Assembly (NCBI RefSeq): GCF_007860075.1
Contig: NZ_SJPP01000004.1
Location: 241,736-305,735, forward strand
Reading direction: 5' to 3'
DNA from: Symmachiella macrocystis
Lineage (GTDB): Bacteria; Planctomycetota; Planctomycetia; Planctomycetales; Planctomycetaceae
Length of the DNA: 64,000 bases
In this document: one piece after another, positions 45,772 through 54,792 of the stretch
How the letters are laid out: each line of letters begins with the position of its first letter
Position numbering within the stretch: position 1 is the first letter of the stretch
The notes under the pieces: model-generated
What the model was told of the DNA's origin: nothing
The model's database searches: none
Seen by the model: only the letters and a program-made list of their open reading frames with translations
Program-made: the position numbers and the translations under genes

Positions 45772-46506
45772 CTACTGCACGCGGGGCAATCGCTCAGTAA
45801 TAAAACTCAGCATTTGCTCGTCCACGTCCGACAATCCGCCGTTCGCAGACTGCTTTTTCGTCCACAGCAGGTCTTTGGCCTCTCCGTAACTCTCTCGAGC
45901 TGATGCATTATCCTTGCGCAGTTCAGCAATGCGCGCCCGTTGGACACCATCCAAAACTCGTCGGGCCGTCGGATCATTCTCTCCATGCTCCCAAGTGTAA
46001 TCTTCAACGACCTCTTCGAATTGAACAGTCGTGCTCTTTGCCGAACTCTGTTTGGCTCCGAAGGTCAACAGAAACAGAATTCCAACCGCACATGCCCCCA
46101 GGATGATCAGCGAGGTCGTATTCTTATTACCGTTTTTTTCAGCCGGTTCGTCCGTCGATTGCTCCTCGTCGTCGTCGTAGCGTTCCGTCGACGGCGCCTG
46201 TTTCAGCGCCTCTTCAGCCGACTGCAGCATCAGCGCCGCCTCACCGCCGATCTCCAATTCCTGCCCCAGGTCCCAGGGATTCGATGCCCCTTCGGGGACT
46301 ATCTGCCCGGCGATTCGGATTGGTGCTGTGCAACGATTGAAGACATAATACCGGCCGCCGCGATGTTGAACCGTCAACGCATGCGGCGCGATTCCCGGGA
46401 GCGGCAACTCGCAACCCGCATCGCTCCCCACACGAATCACATCGTCATTGACCCAAAATTCGGTGAGGGCGGCATCCGACGTTTTAGCAAATATTTTGGC
46501 TGTCAT
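45772..46506 (-). CDS. FHA-like, single-pass membrane protein of the Tad operon
   Basis: 244 residues; start ATG at 46506. Residues 1-95 resemble an FHA fold (VIRVGSDAGCEL...HALTVQHRGGRYYVFN) but the canonical Gly-Arg and Ser-x-x-His are not intact. An acidic linker, one transmembrane helix (about 130-150) and a C-terminal periplasmic or cytoplasmic helical region follow. It is the last gene of the operon rooted at 52013, 48 bases after TadC. A scaffold or signal-input role for the pilus platform is inferred from position and the FHA-like fold. Confidence 0.7.
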   Translation of the reverse strand: MTAKIFAKTSDAALTEFWVNDDVIRVGSDAGCELPLPGIAPHALTVQHRGGRYYVFNRCTAPIRIAGQIVPEGASNPWDLGQELEIGGEAALMLQSAEEALKQAPSTERYDDDEEQSTDEPAEKNGNKNTTSLIILGACAVGILFLLTFGAKQSSAKSTTVQFEEVVEDYTWEHGENDPTARRVLDGVQRARIAELRKDNASARESYGEAKDLLWTKKQSANGGLSDVDEQMLSFITERLPRVQ

Positions 46507-46554
46507 CTGAAGACTCCGGCAGTGAAATTTTATTGGTGAATAATAATCGAGTGA

Positions 46555-47508
46555 TTAGAAGGGCGAATTTTCAATGGCATCGATGACGAACGGGGCCACC
46601 ACAATCAACAGGCAAGCCAACATGACAACCAGCCCCGGAAAGGTAATCATGGTTTGCGCCTTACCGGCTGCAACTTCGGCCCATTGTGATCGCTTCAAGC
46701 GGATTTGATCGGCCATCGTCAAAAAGATCTTGCTCAGCGGTGTCCCCAGTTCTTCAGCTTTTACAACCGCGAAGACCAATTCGTCGACATCCCCATCGCC
46801 CAACCGATTTTGGAACTCCTCAAGTGAGGCTCGCATCGATTGTCCCCGTGCCAGGCTACGGAGCACACCGGCGAATTCCTCTCCGACCGGGTGGCCATCG
46901 CTCTCATTGACCACGGTTCGCAAACTCTCGCGAAACCCGCCACCGGCTTGCATCATCAAGGCCAATAAGTCGACGGAAAATGGTAGACGTTGTTTGAACC
47001 GCGCCATCCGCATCGTGGCGGTGCCTGACAATTTTTGGACACCAATCCGCAGATAGCAAAAGGTTGCGAAGACGGCGATAAAGCCTGTGACGAACATTCC
47101 GGCAAAATTGCTCACCAGGAACAACGCACCGACTCCCACGCCGACGGACTCCAGAGCCCGAACAGCCAAATATTCCTCAGCCGTCCACGGAACCGTTGTC
47201 CCCCGCAATCGCAACGCGTTCTCAACCCGCGCCGTCCCGCCCAGCCAGCCCAACAGGGACGAGCCTTTGATTTCTTCAACGAGCGGTTCCAACCAACGAT
47301 ACGTGCGGCTGGCCGTACGGAGTTGGATGCGGCGATTTTCCTCAAACTCCCACGACTCAGCTGCCATGCGATACGGGCGATAAATCAACGTACAAATCTG
47401 ATAGGCCAACCACGCGACCGCGACCCCACACAACACACCGCCCAAAACGAGCGACGTATTCGGCGGCACCACAGCCGGTTCCGTTGTACTAAAAAAAGTA
47501 GTGACCAT
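46555..47508 (-). CDS. tadC: TadC-like inner-membrane platform protein (type II secretion F family)
   Basis: About 317 residues from the ATG at 47508, which has GGAG eight bases upstream (a TTG at 47529 also opens the frame). Two hydrophobic segments near the N-terminus and in the middle precede the GspF domain (RFKQRLPFSVDLLALMMQAGGGFRESL...ELGTPLSKIFLTMADQIRLKRSQWAEVAAGKA), and two C-terminal helices end it. It pairs with TadB to form the rotary platform energised by the TadA ATPase. Confidence 0.88.
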   Translation of the reverse strand: MVTTFFSTTEPAVVPPNTSLVLGGVLCGVAVAWLAYQICTLIYRPYRMAAESWEFEENRRIQLRTASRTYRWLEPLVEEIKGSSLLGWLGGTARVENALRLRGTTVPWTAEEYLAVRALESVGVGVGALFLVSNFAGMFVTGFIAVFATFCYLRIGVQKLSGTATMRMARFKQRLPFSVDLLALMMQAGGGFRESLRTVVNESDGHPVGEEFAGVLRSLARGQSMRASLEEFQNRLGDGDVDELVFAVVKAEELGTPLSKIFLTMADQIRLKRSQWAEVAAGKAQTMITFPGLVVMLACLLIVVAPFVIDAIENSPF

Positions 47509-47585
47509 CAGTTCCACTCCGAAGTTCAAAAACAGTTATCTTTTCGTTTTCAAGTATTAGTCATTACAGGGCAGTGCCTTCGGCA

Positions 47586-48452
47586 CTAGACATCGCATCG
47601 CATAATCCGATTGGCCCAGGCCACTCCCAGATAGACGAGTATGGCCACCACACACACCACCAATTGCCCCGCCAATGTCCCGAACAACAATGCACCGGCA
47701 TGGGGATCAACAAAGTAGAAGAAACCGATAAAAAACAGCGGGAACACGGCGAGGATTTGCACGATCTGTCGTCCACTGGCCGTGTCGGCTTCCAACTTGC
47801 GTTCGATGCGTTGATTTTCCTGCAAACTAACACTGATGCGATTCAAGGCTTCACCAACATTTCCGCCGCGGTCCAACGAAACTTCGATAGCTAGGGCGAA
47901 CAATGTAAATGCGTCAATATCGAGACGTTGGCGAACTTCCTCGATGGCATCCCGCAGCGGGCGGCCGCGGTGATATTCAAATTCAATCCGCCGCAATTCC
48001 GAAACCAACGGCTCGGGAACTTCTTCACAAATCGAAGTCAATCCTTGCGGCAACGACAATCCGGCTTTGACCGCGTTGGCCAGCCCCATGGTGGCAGAAA
48101 CCATTTGGTCCCGAATCAGTGTCCGGCGGCGTTCGACAAGGTAGTGCAAGATGTATCGTGGCGCGAAATAAACCATCACGCCGGTCATCAAGGCCACGGG
48201 AAACATCCCGCACACCGCCCACAAGAAAAACACCGACCCGATCATCGACGCCCCCCACAACCGCAACCCAAGCCGCAGTCGGCTCGTTTGCAAACCAAGA
48301 CGCCGAAACATCTCCGTTTGTTGCGACCATTGCGCCCCGGCAATGCTATCCCAAACCGCTCCCGCCCGGGCAACACCCCAGGCCACAGCGGCGAACAGCG
48401 AGGCCGATCCGAGCACCAGCGTCATATCAGTTGTGGTCATTGTGGCAAACAT
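47586..48452 (-). CDS. tadB: TadB-like inner-membrane platform protein
   Basis: About 288 residues from the ATG at 48452 (a TTG at 48464 is in frame). N-terminal membrane helices surround FVVWAVCGMFPVALM-like segments. The GspF domain reads RDQMVSATMGLANAVKAGLSLPQGL and EVSLDRGGNVGEALNRISVSLQENQRIERKL, and the end is hydrophobic. Upstream of TadC by 77 bases and downstream of the TadA ATPase by 29 bases, the standard order of tad loci. Confidence 0.88.
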   Translation of the reverse strand: MFATMTTTDMTLVLGSASLFAAVAWGVARAGAVWDSIAGAQWSQQTEMFRRLGLQTSRLRLGLRLWGASMIGSVFFLWAVCGMFPVALMTGVMVYFAPRYILHYLVERRRTLIRDQMVSATMGLANAVKAGLSLPQGLTSICEEVPEPLVSELRRIEFEYHRGRPLRDAIEEVRQRLDIDAFTLFALAIEVSLDRGGNVGEALNRISVSLQENQRIERKLEADTASGRQIVQILAVFPLFFIGFFYFVDPHAGALLFGTLAGQLVVCVVAILVYLGVAWANRIMRCDV

Positions 48453-48481
48453 CGTGTGTTCCAAGTTCCTACTGTGCGGGG

Positions 48482-50368
48482 TTAGCGGTAAAAGCCATCG
48501 AGTTCGATCAGATTTCCGTCAATCAATTCGTCCATGAAACTCGGCAGTCGCCCGGTCGGCATCAGCTCCATCGTCTTCCCCATTTTTTCGAGAGCAAATA
48601 TATCCTTGGTCCGCACTCCGCCGTGAACTTCGTCGATACCGTCAATTTCAGTGACTTGCGAAATACGGCGGCGTCCATCCTTGGCCCGATTGAGTTGGAC
48701 CACCACGTCGATTGCCGAAGAAATCTGGCGATGAATCGAATCCACCGGCAAAGCCACCGCTGATTGCACCATGATTTCTAATCGCAACACCACGTCGGCA
48801 GCGTTATTGGCGTGAATCGTGGTCAGTGAACCATCGTGGCCCGTGTTCATCGCCTGTAACATGTCCAACGCTTCCGCCCCACGGCATTCCCCCACAACAA
48901 TCCGCTCCGGCCGCATCCGTAACGAGTTTTTGACTAAATCGTGAATCGTATAGGCTCCGGTTCCCTCGGTGTTGGCCTTCTTCGTTTCCAACCGCACGAC
49001 ATGTTCTTTGTTGAGTTGTAACTCGGCGGTGTCTTCGATCGTGACGATCCGTTCCTTGTCAGGAATGAAGTCGCTGAGACAGTTGAGCAAGGTGGTTTTT
49101 CCCGTACCCGTTCCCCCGGAGATTAAAATATTTTTGCGTGCAATAACGGCCGCCCGCAGGAACGCCGCCACTGTGTCGCTCATGGCCCCCATGGCAATCA
49201 GGTCATCGATCATCAACCGCGATGCGGGAAACTTCCGAATCGTCAGGCACGGTCCACTGACTGCCAGTGGCGGAATCACCGCATTCACCCGGCTGCCGTC
49301 CAACAAACGCGCGTCGACCAACGGTTGCGACTTATCGATCCGCCGCCCAACTTTTCCCACGATCCGTTCGATAATCGTTAGCGTGACTTCATCGGAGATA
49401 AAACGCCGCCCCGAGTTTTCCACCACGCCGTTTTTTTCGACATAGATCTGATCCCGGCTGACCACCATGATTTCGCTGACCGTCGGCGTCCGCAACAGGT
49501 CTTCCAAGGGTCCGTAGCCGAAGACAATGTCTTTGATTTGCTTTTTCAGGTGCCGCAGTGCCGTATAGAGTCGGAACTCCTCAAACACGTCTCCGCTCAG
49601 CCCATCCCAGGCAGTCCAAAACTTCGACTCCACCAGGGCCATTTGCTCACTGATGTCGGTCACTGCATCCAGTTCCAAATCGCGAAACGTGCGATCGATC
49701 ACTTGATCCAACTCGCGTTCCCGGTCCGGAACGGCGGAAACCAAACGTGCCCAGTCGTGCGACTCACACAGCGGATTGGCCATATCTTCTTTTTTACACT
49801 GATCAATCAAACGCTCGATCAACAGATTACGGACGGCTTGTCCGGCAATGTGTGTGACCAACTCGACTTTGTCGGGAGCGGTGATTCCGTTGAGCCGTGC
49901 AATTTCGTCAATGTTCCGTTCCAACGACATCAGGTATTCGTCGCTGTTATTCCGTGGGTCATCCGCATCGCCCAAATCCATGTGCGACAGCAATTGAACA
50001 TGCATGTCGCGGATCAATTCCGACGTCTGAACATCGCCGGCACGGTGCCGTTCTTCCGGGGTACTGACTTTGTTTTTTTCCGGCTCCAACGTGAGCGTGA
50101 ACGGAAACAGTTTGATCTTTTCCGAACCGTCAAGCGCGATCCGGTCGCCCTGCCACAAAGGCGAATCGTTGACTTCACAGCCATTCAATCCCAAGGCGAT
50201 CAGTTCCCACCGGTCGCCTCGTCGCGAAAGCACAGCGGCTTCCTCGGCGACGTAGGGGCTTTTCAGAACAATATCATTCCCGACACCGCGTCCAATGCGG
50301 ACACGATTCCCGACCACGTCGGTAATGAATCGTTCGGATTCCAGAGCGTTGTTGTACCAAATTTTCAT
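48482..50368 (-). CDS. tadA: FHA-domain-fused CpaF/TadA secretion ATPase
   Basis: 628 residues. An N-terminal FHA-fold region (about 1-95: [13 protein letters not shown], later GLNGCEVND) lacks the canonical S-x-x-H that contacts phosphothreonine (AEEA at that place), so it may be phospho-independent. The usual CpaF N-terminal region follows (about 130-290), then the ATPase core: GGTGTGKTT Walker A (about 416-424), the Walker B region [19 protein letters not shown], and the His-box SLTTIHAN. It would drive Flp pilus extension and retraction. A second CpaF lacking FHA is encoded at 57153-58328. Confidence 0.9.
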   Translation of the reverse strand: MKIWYNNALESERFITDVVGNRVRIGRGVGNDIVLKSPYVAEEAAVLSRRGDRWELIALGLNGCEVNDSPLWQGDRIALDGSEKIKLFPFTLTLEPEKNKVSTPEERHRAGDVQTSELIRDMHVQLLSHMDLGDADDPRNNSDEYLMSLERNIDEIARLNGITAPDKVELVTHIAGQAVRNLLIERLIDQCKKEDMANPLCESHDWARLVSAVPDRERELDQVIDRTFRDLELDAVTDISEQMALVESKFWTAWDGLSGDVFEEFRLYTALRHLKKQIKDIVFGYGPLEDLLRTPTVSEIMVVSRDQIYVEKNGVVENSGRRFISDEVTLTIIERIVGKVGRRIDKSQPLVDARLLDGSRVNAVIPPLAVSGPCLTIRKFPASRLMIDDLIAMGAMSDTVAAFLRAAVIARKNILISGGTGTGKTTLLNCLSDFIPDKERIVTIEDTAELQLNKEHVVRLETKKANTEGTGAYTIHDLVKNSLRMRPERIVVGECRGAEALDMLQAMNTGHDGSLTTIHANNAADVVLRLEIMVQSAVALPVDSIHRQISSAIDVVVQLNRAKDGRRRISQVTEIDGIDEVHGGVRTKDIFALEKMGKTMELMPTGRLPSFMDELIDGNLIELDGFYR

Positions 50369-50441
50369 AATGACCGCGGCTTTACAATTAGGGAAGAATT
50401 TCGTCGTTCTGTCAGTTGTTCTAAATAGTCGCCGGTACTTA

Positions 50442-51107
50442 TCAGCCGTCCAAGAACACGCCTAACACGCGTTCAACGGAGTGAGTTTCCATAGCTTGCG
50501 ACAGGCGTTCCATCCGCTCGTCGTCCCATTTGACAGCGACTTTGATGTATCCATTGGACCGAGCCGCATCTTCTTCACCCGAGACGTCGAACCCGCCGAC
50601 CTCCAAGACGCGGAACGGGCCGATCTTCTGATCAGTCGTGGCATTCGCCACGTAGTTGGTTCGTGCGTCGCCTCGCAATTTAGTCGTGTCGGTTCCGACG
50701 CGAAAACTGACCTGCTGTCCCGCGCGGATGTCCTTAGGCACGGCCTGCAGATCACGAAAAGCAACGTGAAACTCCAATTCGCCCGGTTCCGCTGAAAGCT
50801 TCAGCGTGGGAGCCGTGGCATCCCGCCAAAACACAATATCCCCCGCCTGCAAGTTACGCGGCACGGGGCGTTGATAAAGCACCGCCCGTTCTTTCCAAGG
50901 CACAAATGTCTTTGACAAGTCCGACCTTTCGCCTTGTAAGGAGACTTTGGTGAGGTTGTCGCCCGAAAAGCTTTCGCCCGCCTGCAGGTCCTCGCTCACA
51001 CGCACAAAATACTGCGGCTGGATCCGAGCACTCACCGTTTTGTAATTCAAAAACGCCGCGACCAACCCTAAACCGACCGGCAACGCTAGTTTTGTTAAAT
51101 GATTCAT
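50442..51107 (-). CDS. SAF-domain CpaB/RcpC-like pilus assembly protein
   Basis: 221 residues; start ATG at 51107 with AAGGTG upstream. An N-terminal membrane anchor (LTKLALPVGLGLVAAFLNY) is followed by a SAF domain (about 33-95: VRVSEDLQAGESFSGDNL...RPVPRNLQAGDIVFW), the hallmark of CpaB/RcpC, then a beta-rich region. CpaB proteins link the outer-membrane secretin to the periplasm. The secretin (RcpA/CpaC) and the TadZ-like ATPase are not in this window. Confidence 0.75.
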   Translation of the reverse strand: MNHLTKLALPVGLGLVAAFLNYKTVSARIQPQYFVRVSEDLQAGESFSGDNLTKVSLQGERSDLSKTFVPWKERAVLYQRPVPRNLQAGDIVFWRDATAPTLKLSAEPGELEFHVAFRDLQAVPKDIRAGQQVSFRVGTDTTKLRGDARTNYVANATTDQKIGPFRVLEVGGFDVSGEEDAARSNGYIKVAVKWDDERMERLSQAMETHSVERVLGVFLDG

Positions 51108-51137
51108 AAAACACCTTGTGAGTTAGAAAAGTCAGAT

Positions 51138-52013
51138 TCAGCGAATCACTTGAGGACTGCGAACGAACAGCACATATTCCGAGGGGATGCCCGGAGCGGC
51201 CAAGATATGCACCTGCACAATTTCCGAGCCGCGCGTCAACTGAAAGGAATTGGGATCGGTCGCCGCGATTGGCAACTCGTTCACCGACCAACCGGAGTGC
51301 TGCCAAGCCAGGGACGCTTGCTCCAGCCCGCCGTGCAATTGCACAATTTCGCACTGCAAGGTGCCATCCGCATTGCGACGGGCGGCGACTCGCTGTGATC
51401 CAGTCGGCAAGGTCGTCAGAAAGGCTTGGTTATCCACCGTCAATGCTTGCGGCACACATCCACGAAGCATGACGACCATCCAGTTGCCGTCCCCACGCGG
51501 GACCGCCACGTTTCCCCCCAGAAAGTGGTCGGTCCCGCCCCCGTCCCGAAAGTACAAGCGAACGCGAGCAGAGGATTCGTCCATGCCGTACACGCGAACG
51601 TCCTGGTCGGTTGCCAGCACAGCCATGCGCGACTTGAATTGATTGATCATCACCGACAAGTCGTTGGCGACGGAAAATGGATTTTCGTGAGCAGCCGGAG
51701 CTTGCGACAAAATCGCATCGACCCGGCTTTCGTCTGTTTGCAATAATTCGATGCTGACCGGCATCCCGGTGACTTCCCACCGCCCGCGAAGCATCTCAAT
51801 CGTCACCGCCGGCATTTGTGGGAACGCATCGTTCTCGATGACCTGAGGAGCTTTGGCCGCTTCGCTGGATAACAATGCCTCCAGCGCGCCACCCGTCGAA
51901 ATCCCCGCCCAGATCAGCAGGACGATGATCAGAATCCGTCCCGCCCGGGTCGCGATTTTAGCCGCCCCGCTTTTCTCTTGCGTGGGACGAGTTTTTTCCG
52001 AAAGGCTCGACAT
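51138..52013 (-). CDS. Single-pass membrane protein heading the Tad operon (unknown)
   Basis: About 291 residues from the ATG at 52013; a longer frame reaches 52055. A basic N-terminus and one transmembrane helix (about 26-46) precede a periplasmic domain of about 230 residues with MPVSIELLQTDESRVD, a Gly-Gly-Gly turn (FRDGGGTDHFLGG) and a C-terminal ILAAPGIPSEYVLFV. I do not recognise it; it is likely to be specific to planctomycete tad loci. First gene of the six-gene operon that runs to 45772, with intergenic gaps of 30, 73, 29, 77 and 48 bases. Confidence 0.7.
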   Translation of the reverse strand: MSSLSEKTRPTQEKSGAAKIATRAGRILIIVLLIWAGISTGGALEALLSSEAAKAPQVIENDAFPQMPAVTIEMLRGRWEVTGMPVSIELLQTDESRVDAILSQAPAAHENPFSVANDLSVMINQFKSRMAVLATDQDVRVYGMDESSARVRLYFRDGGGTDHFLGGNVAVPRGDGNWMVVMLRGCVPQALTVDNQAFLTTLPTGSQRVAARRNADGTLQCEIVQLHGGLEQASLAWQHSGWSVNELPIAATDPNSFQLTRGSEIVQVHILAAPGIPSEYVLFVRSPQVIR

Positions 52014-52082
52014 GTTTCCCGCCGGTTTGTGATATGGTCCTCGGCCATTTGACAACTGGTCAAAACGGCTGATGAGGAAAAA

Positions 52083-52115
52083 CCGCGAGGCGAACCCGAC
52101 GTTCGCCTCCTGCGG
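52083..52115. repeat. Stable 9+4-bp hairpin
   Basis: GAGGCGAAC (52087-52095) pairs with GTTCGCCTC (52101-52109) around CCGAC; CCGC and GCGG extend it with a two-base bulge. It lies just downstream of the -10 of the candidate promoter on the minus strand, so it would be in the 5' leader of the Tad operon mRNA. Confidence 0.5.
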
Positions 52116-52124
52116 CTACCTACT

Positions 52125-52153
52125 TGATCACAAACTCGCGTAAAAACCGGACA
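52125..52153 (-). promoter_or_regulatory. Candidate alternative-sigma promoter (copy A) of the Tad operon
   Basis: On the minus strand: TGTCCGG, a 17-nt spacer beginning TTTTT, then GATCA. The distance to the ATG at 52013 is about 112 bases. It matches three other copies in this window with identical spacing. Confidence 0.6.
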
Positions 52154-52365
52154 TCTGCAGCACAGATTCTTTCAGGGAATTGCCTCAGACACCTTTCGCG
52201 ACAGCCCCAACAGAACCAATGTCCCTAACCAGTTTATCCACAGTTAGTTAGGACGCCTCGGGCATCTTAGGGCCGTCTCTGCATTCTGCCGCTTTGGAGG
52301 CGAGAGGACGGGGCTGCGTACGCATGTTCCCCTGCCGGCACAGCAATTCCCTCCCGCCAATAAGG

Positions 52366-53160
52366 TCAGATTGGTAGCTGGTTGCCAAAGTTATCCAGTT
52401 CACCCATCGCGTCCTGAATTTCGCTGATCTGATTATACAACTCTTGGATTTGCTGCTGCAGAGCCTGAATCTGTCCCCAGTCCGGCGGATCGGCATCTTT
52501 CAATTCTTCGATTTGCTTTTTGAGGTCTTCGATTTTTTCCTTCAGTTCCACAATCTTCTTCACCGCATCCGCTTTCCCTTGTGTGAGCGCATCCAGGACA
52601 TCGCTCCCATCCAGCAGTGAACCGACGTTGGCAATCAGATCAGCACTCAACAAGTCGGCAAAACCGGACATATCGGGCATCCCATCAAACGGCAACGAGG
52701 TGAACAGGTTCGACGGAACCAACCGGCCCCGATCGGTGCTCGGCACGCGCCGGTGATCCCACGCTCCCCCCAAAACAAAATGATTGGCGTCGGTCGTCAG
52801 ATTTTGGGATTCGTACCCCGGATGTGCCACGGCCACCGATCGACTGTCGTTCCCTTCCAACAGACCCGCATTGGTTGCATACCCCGGCCCCAGCGCCAGG
52901 ATCACACCCAAAGCCCCCGTCCCAGCCACGCTGCTGTTGGTTTGGGTGTAGGTCGGCGAGTCTTGCCATTCATTATTTCGTTCCCGCCACGCATTATGCC
53001 GCGCGCTGACGGCGCTTTGCGACTTGGTCAGCCCCGCGCTAGCCAACGTGAAGATCACAGCCAACGCCCCCACCAAAAAGGGAAGGCACAGGACCAATTC
53101 AATCGGAGCCGCCCCACGACGGCGCGATGTGGCGAGTTTTTGTTTATGGTTGTTTTTCAT
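52366..53160 (-). CDS. TadE-like pseudopilin with C-terminal coiled coil
   Basis: About 264 residues from the ATG at 53160 (a GTG at 53169 is in frame). The prepilin-type leader RRRG is followed by AAPIELVLCLPFLVG, with Glu at +5 after the Gly, as in TadE. The middle region is Gly/Ser-rich. The C-terminal 70 residues form a regular coiled coil (VELKEKIEDLKKQIEELKD), which is unusual for TadE proteins. It probably joins the pilus base or works as a surface anchor. Confidence 0.75.
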   Translation of the reverse strand: MKNNHKQKLATSRRRGAAPIELVLCLPFLVGALAVIFTLASAGLTKSQSAVSARHNAWRERNNEWQDSPTYTQTNSSVAGTGALGVILALGPGYATNAGLLEGNDSRSVAVAHPGYESQNLTTDANHFVLGGAWDHRRVPSTDRGRLVPSNLFTSLPFDGMPDMSGFADLLSADLIANVGSLLDGSDVLDALTQGKADAVKKIVELKEKIEDLKKQIEELKDADPPDWGQIQALQQQIQELYNQISEIQDAMGELDNFGNQLPI

Positions 53161-53286
53161 TGTGATCACCCGCGCAATTTATGTTTGCCTTGGCCTCGCC
53201 AAGTGTTATTAAAAATGCCCTCTACGAAAGTCCGCACCCCAAATGAGCCATTTGATACAACCCGATGTCGGTTGCCTTATCCACGT

Positions 53287-54792
53287 TTAATGATGAACCA
53301 TAGGCGAGGCGCTGACAGTCCGTTCCAACACACTGCGAAACGGCTCCTGGACCATGGCTGTCGGTTGTGCGATCAGCATGCGATTGTTTGTCACCGGGAC
53401 GAGTTTTGCCTGCCAATTCAGTCTGATCGTCGGAAATTCCGTGCTCCGTTCATCAGTCGGGCATTCCACGGGTCGATCTTGCCAGTTCAGCGTATCCCAT
53501 CCCAGTGCCGCTTGACGGTCTTGAACGCTTTCCAGCGGTTCCTGAGGGTTGGCGTTGTAGAACATGGCTTGAGCAAAGTTCACCATGCCATCCTCCTGCG
53601 ATTGGGTATAAACGACCGGTGAAATGACCGGCGGCCGTTCGCGGTGCGCGAAGCCGACCATGGTGAATATATTGTCCGCTTCTTGTGAATCGGTCGTCCA
53701 ATCTTCGTGCCCTTTGTCAGGATCTTTCACATCGGCCATCATCAACAGTTTCATAATCCCGTCGGTTTGCAGACGTTTGCAAACGACGATCGTACACTCG
53801 TTCGTGTGCGTCTCGTAGAATCCTTGCGCTCCGGAAAACGTGAGCCAGTTTCGCATGAAATCGAGAATCGGTTTGCGGTGGAATGTCACCCAAGGGTACG
53901 TCGCACGGACGAATTGGGTTTTTGCGACATCCTCATCCGAGCTATCACTGGTCAGATCCTCGCCAATTGGATCCGCCTCCAATGGCAGCATCAAATTCGG
54001 CAGCGCGACAAAACCAGTCGTGTCGTTTCGTTCAGCGACTTCTTTAGCCGCTGCTAATCCGACGGCCGGTACTCCCCCTTTGACGACGATCGTGTAACCC
54101 TTTACTGCCGGCAATACCACTTTCTGCAGTGCCAGCGAAACCGGTTTTAGTCCCGACGCGATTAAGTGAATGCCCTTCAGCACCATGTACTCTTGATAGA
54201 CCTTCAACTCGACCGCTGTTGCGGCAATGTCCAAAGCGATACCAACCGCGTATGTATACGGAATCGCTTCTAAGACGGCCGCAACCGCCTTCCCCCCATA
54301 GGCCACCGTTAAAATGATTTTCAGTTGGGTTTTTGAATCCAAGAGCGTCCGCTCGGCTTCGATTCCATCTTCTTGGCGAACCGTGTCGTAGACTTCGTCC
54401 TGCGGAGCAATTGCCGCACTCTGGGCCAAGTTGTAGGCAATCTCCAATGCTGCATCCTCTTCCTGCGTCGCTTCCTTTTGATTGGTGTCATCCAGATCCT
54501 CCCCACCAATCGCCTCATGCAGCACGACGAATGCGTTAATCTCGCCCATGACATGATTGGCCATCGTCACCGCATTCATCCCGCGGGCATGCCACAGTGC
54601 AGCGGTATAGGCGGTCGCGTCGGCCGAGTTTTGCACCTCAACCTTGTGCCGCACAATATTGCCGGCATTGACCACCAGGCCCATCAAAATGGTGCATAAC
54701 AAGATCGCGACGACATTCACGACCGAGATAAAACCCGCTTCGGACGAATGCAACGCGGTGATTGGTCTCGATGTTTTAGATGGCTGAGTCAT
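53287..54792 (-). CDS. TadG-like pilus-associated protein
   Basis: About 501 residues from the ATG at 54792 with a purine-rich leader; the open frame reaches 54954 inside the preceding gene, but TadG-like proteins begin as here. The N-terminal hydrophobic segment (AGFISVVNVVAILLCTILMG) has the TadG form without Glu at +5, followed by VRHKVEVQNSADATAYTAA, the recognised TadG/Flp-associated pattern. The rest is a long extracytoplasmic domain. It overlaps the upstream TadE-like gene by 17 bases, so translation is probably coupled. Confidence 0.8.
   Translation of the reverse strand: MTQPSKTSRPITALHSSEAGFISVVNVVAILLCTILMGLVVNAGNIVRHKVEVQNSADATAYTAALWHARGMNAVTMANHVMGEINAFVVLHEAIGGEDLDDTNQKEATQEEDAALEIAYNLAQSAAIAPQDEVYDTVRQEDGIEAERTLLDSKTQLKIILTVAYGGKAVAAVLEAIPYTYAVGIALDIAATAVELKVYQEYMVLKGIHLIASGLKPVSLALQKVVLPAVKGYTIVVKGGVPAVGLAAAKEVAERNDTTGFVALPNLMLPLEADPIGEDLTSDSSDEDVAKTQFVRATYPWVTFHRKPILDFMRNWLTFSGAQGFYETHTNECTIVVCKRLQTDGIMKLLMMADVKDPDKGHEDWTTDSQEADNIFTMVGFAHRERPPVISPVVYTQSQEDGMVNFAQAMFYNANPQEPLESVQDRQAALGWDTLNWQDRPVECPTDERSTEFPTIRLNWQAKLVPVTNNRMLIAQPTAMVQEPFRSVLERTVSASPMVHH

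Larger units (their letters stand above)
52014..52365. other. 352-bp spacer with promoter element and hairpin
   Basis: Between the stop of the TadE-like gene and the start of the 52013 gene. It contains the candidate promoter at 52125-52153, the hairpin at 52083-52115 and one exact DnaA-box-like TTATCCACA at 52234-52242. No gene. Confidence 0.5.

Noticed and set aside
49538..50428. 296-residue plus-strand frame opposite the FHA-TadA gene
   Set aside because: Shadow frame; the opposite strand encodes an intact secretion ATPase with Walker motifs.
52234..52242. Single DnaA-box-like TTATCCACA
   Set aside because: One isolated box, no cluster, no AT-rich unwinding region and no dnaA/dnaN/gyr genes nearby; not an origin.
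52753..53622. 289-residue plus-strand frame opposite the TadE/TadG-like genes
   Set aside because: Overlaps two genes with pilin-type N-termini and has no ribosome site or recognised domain.
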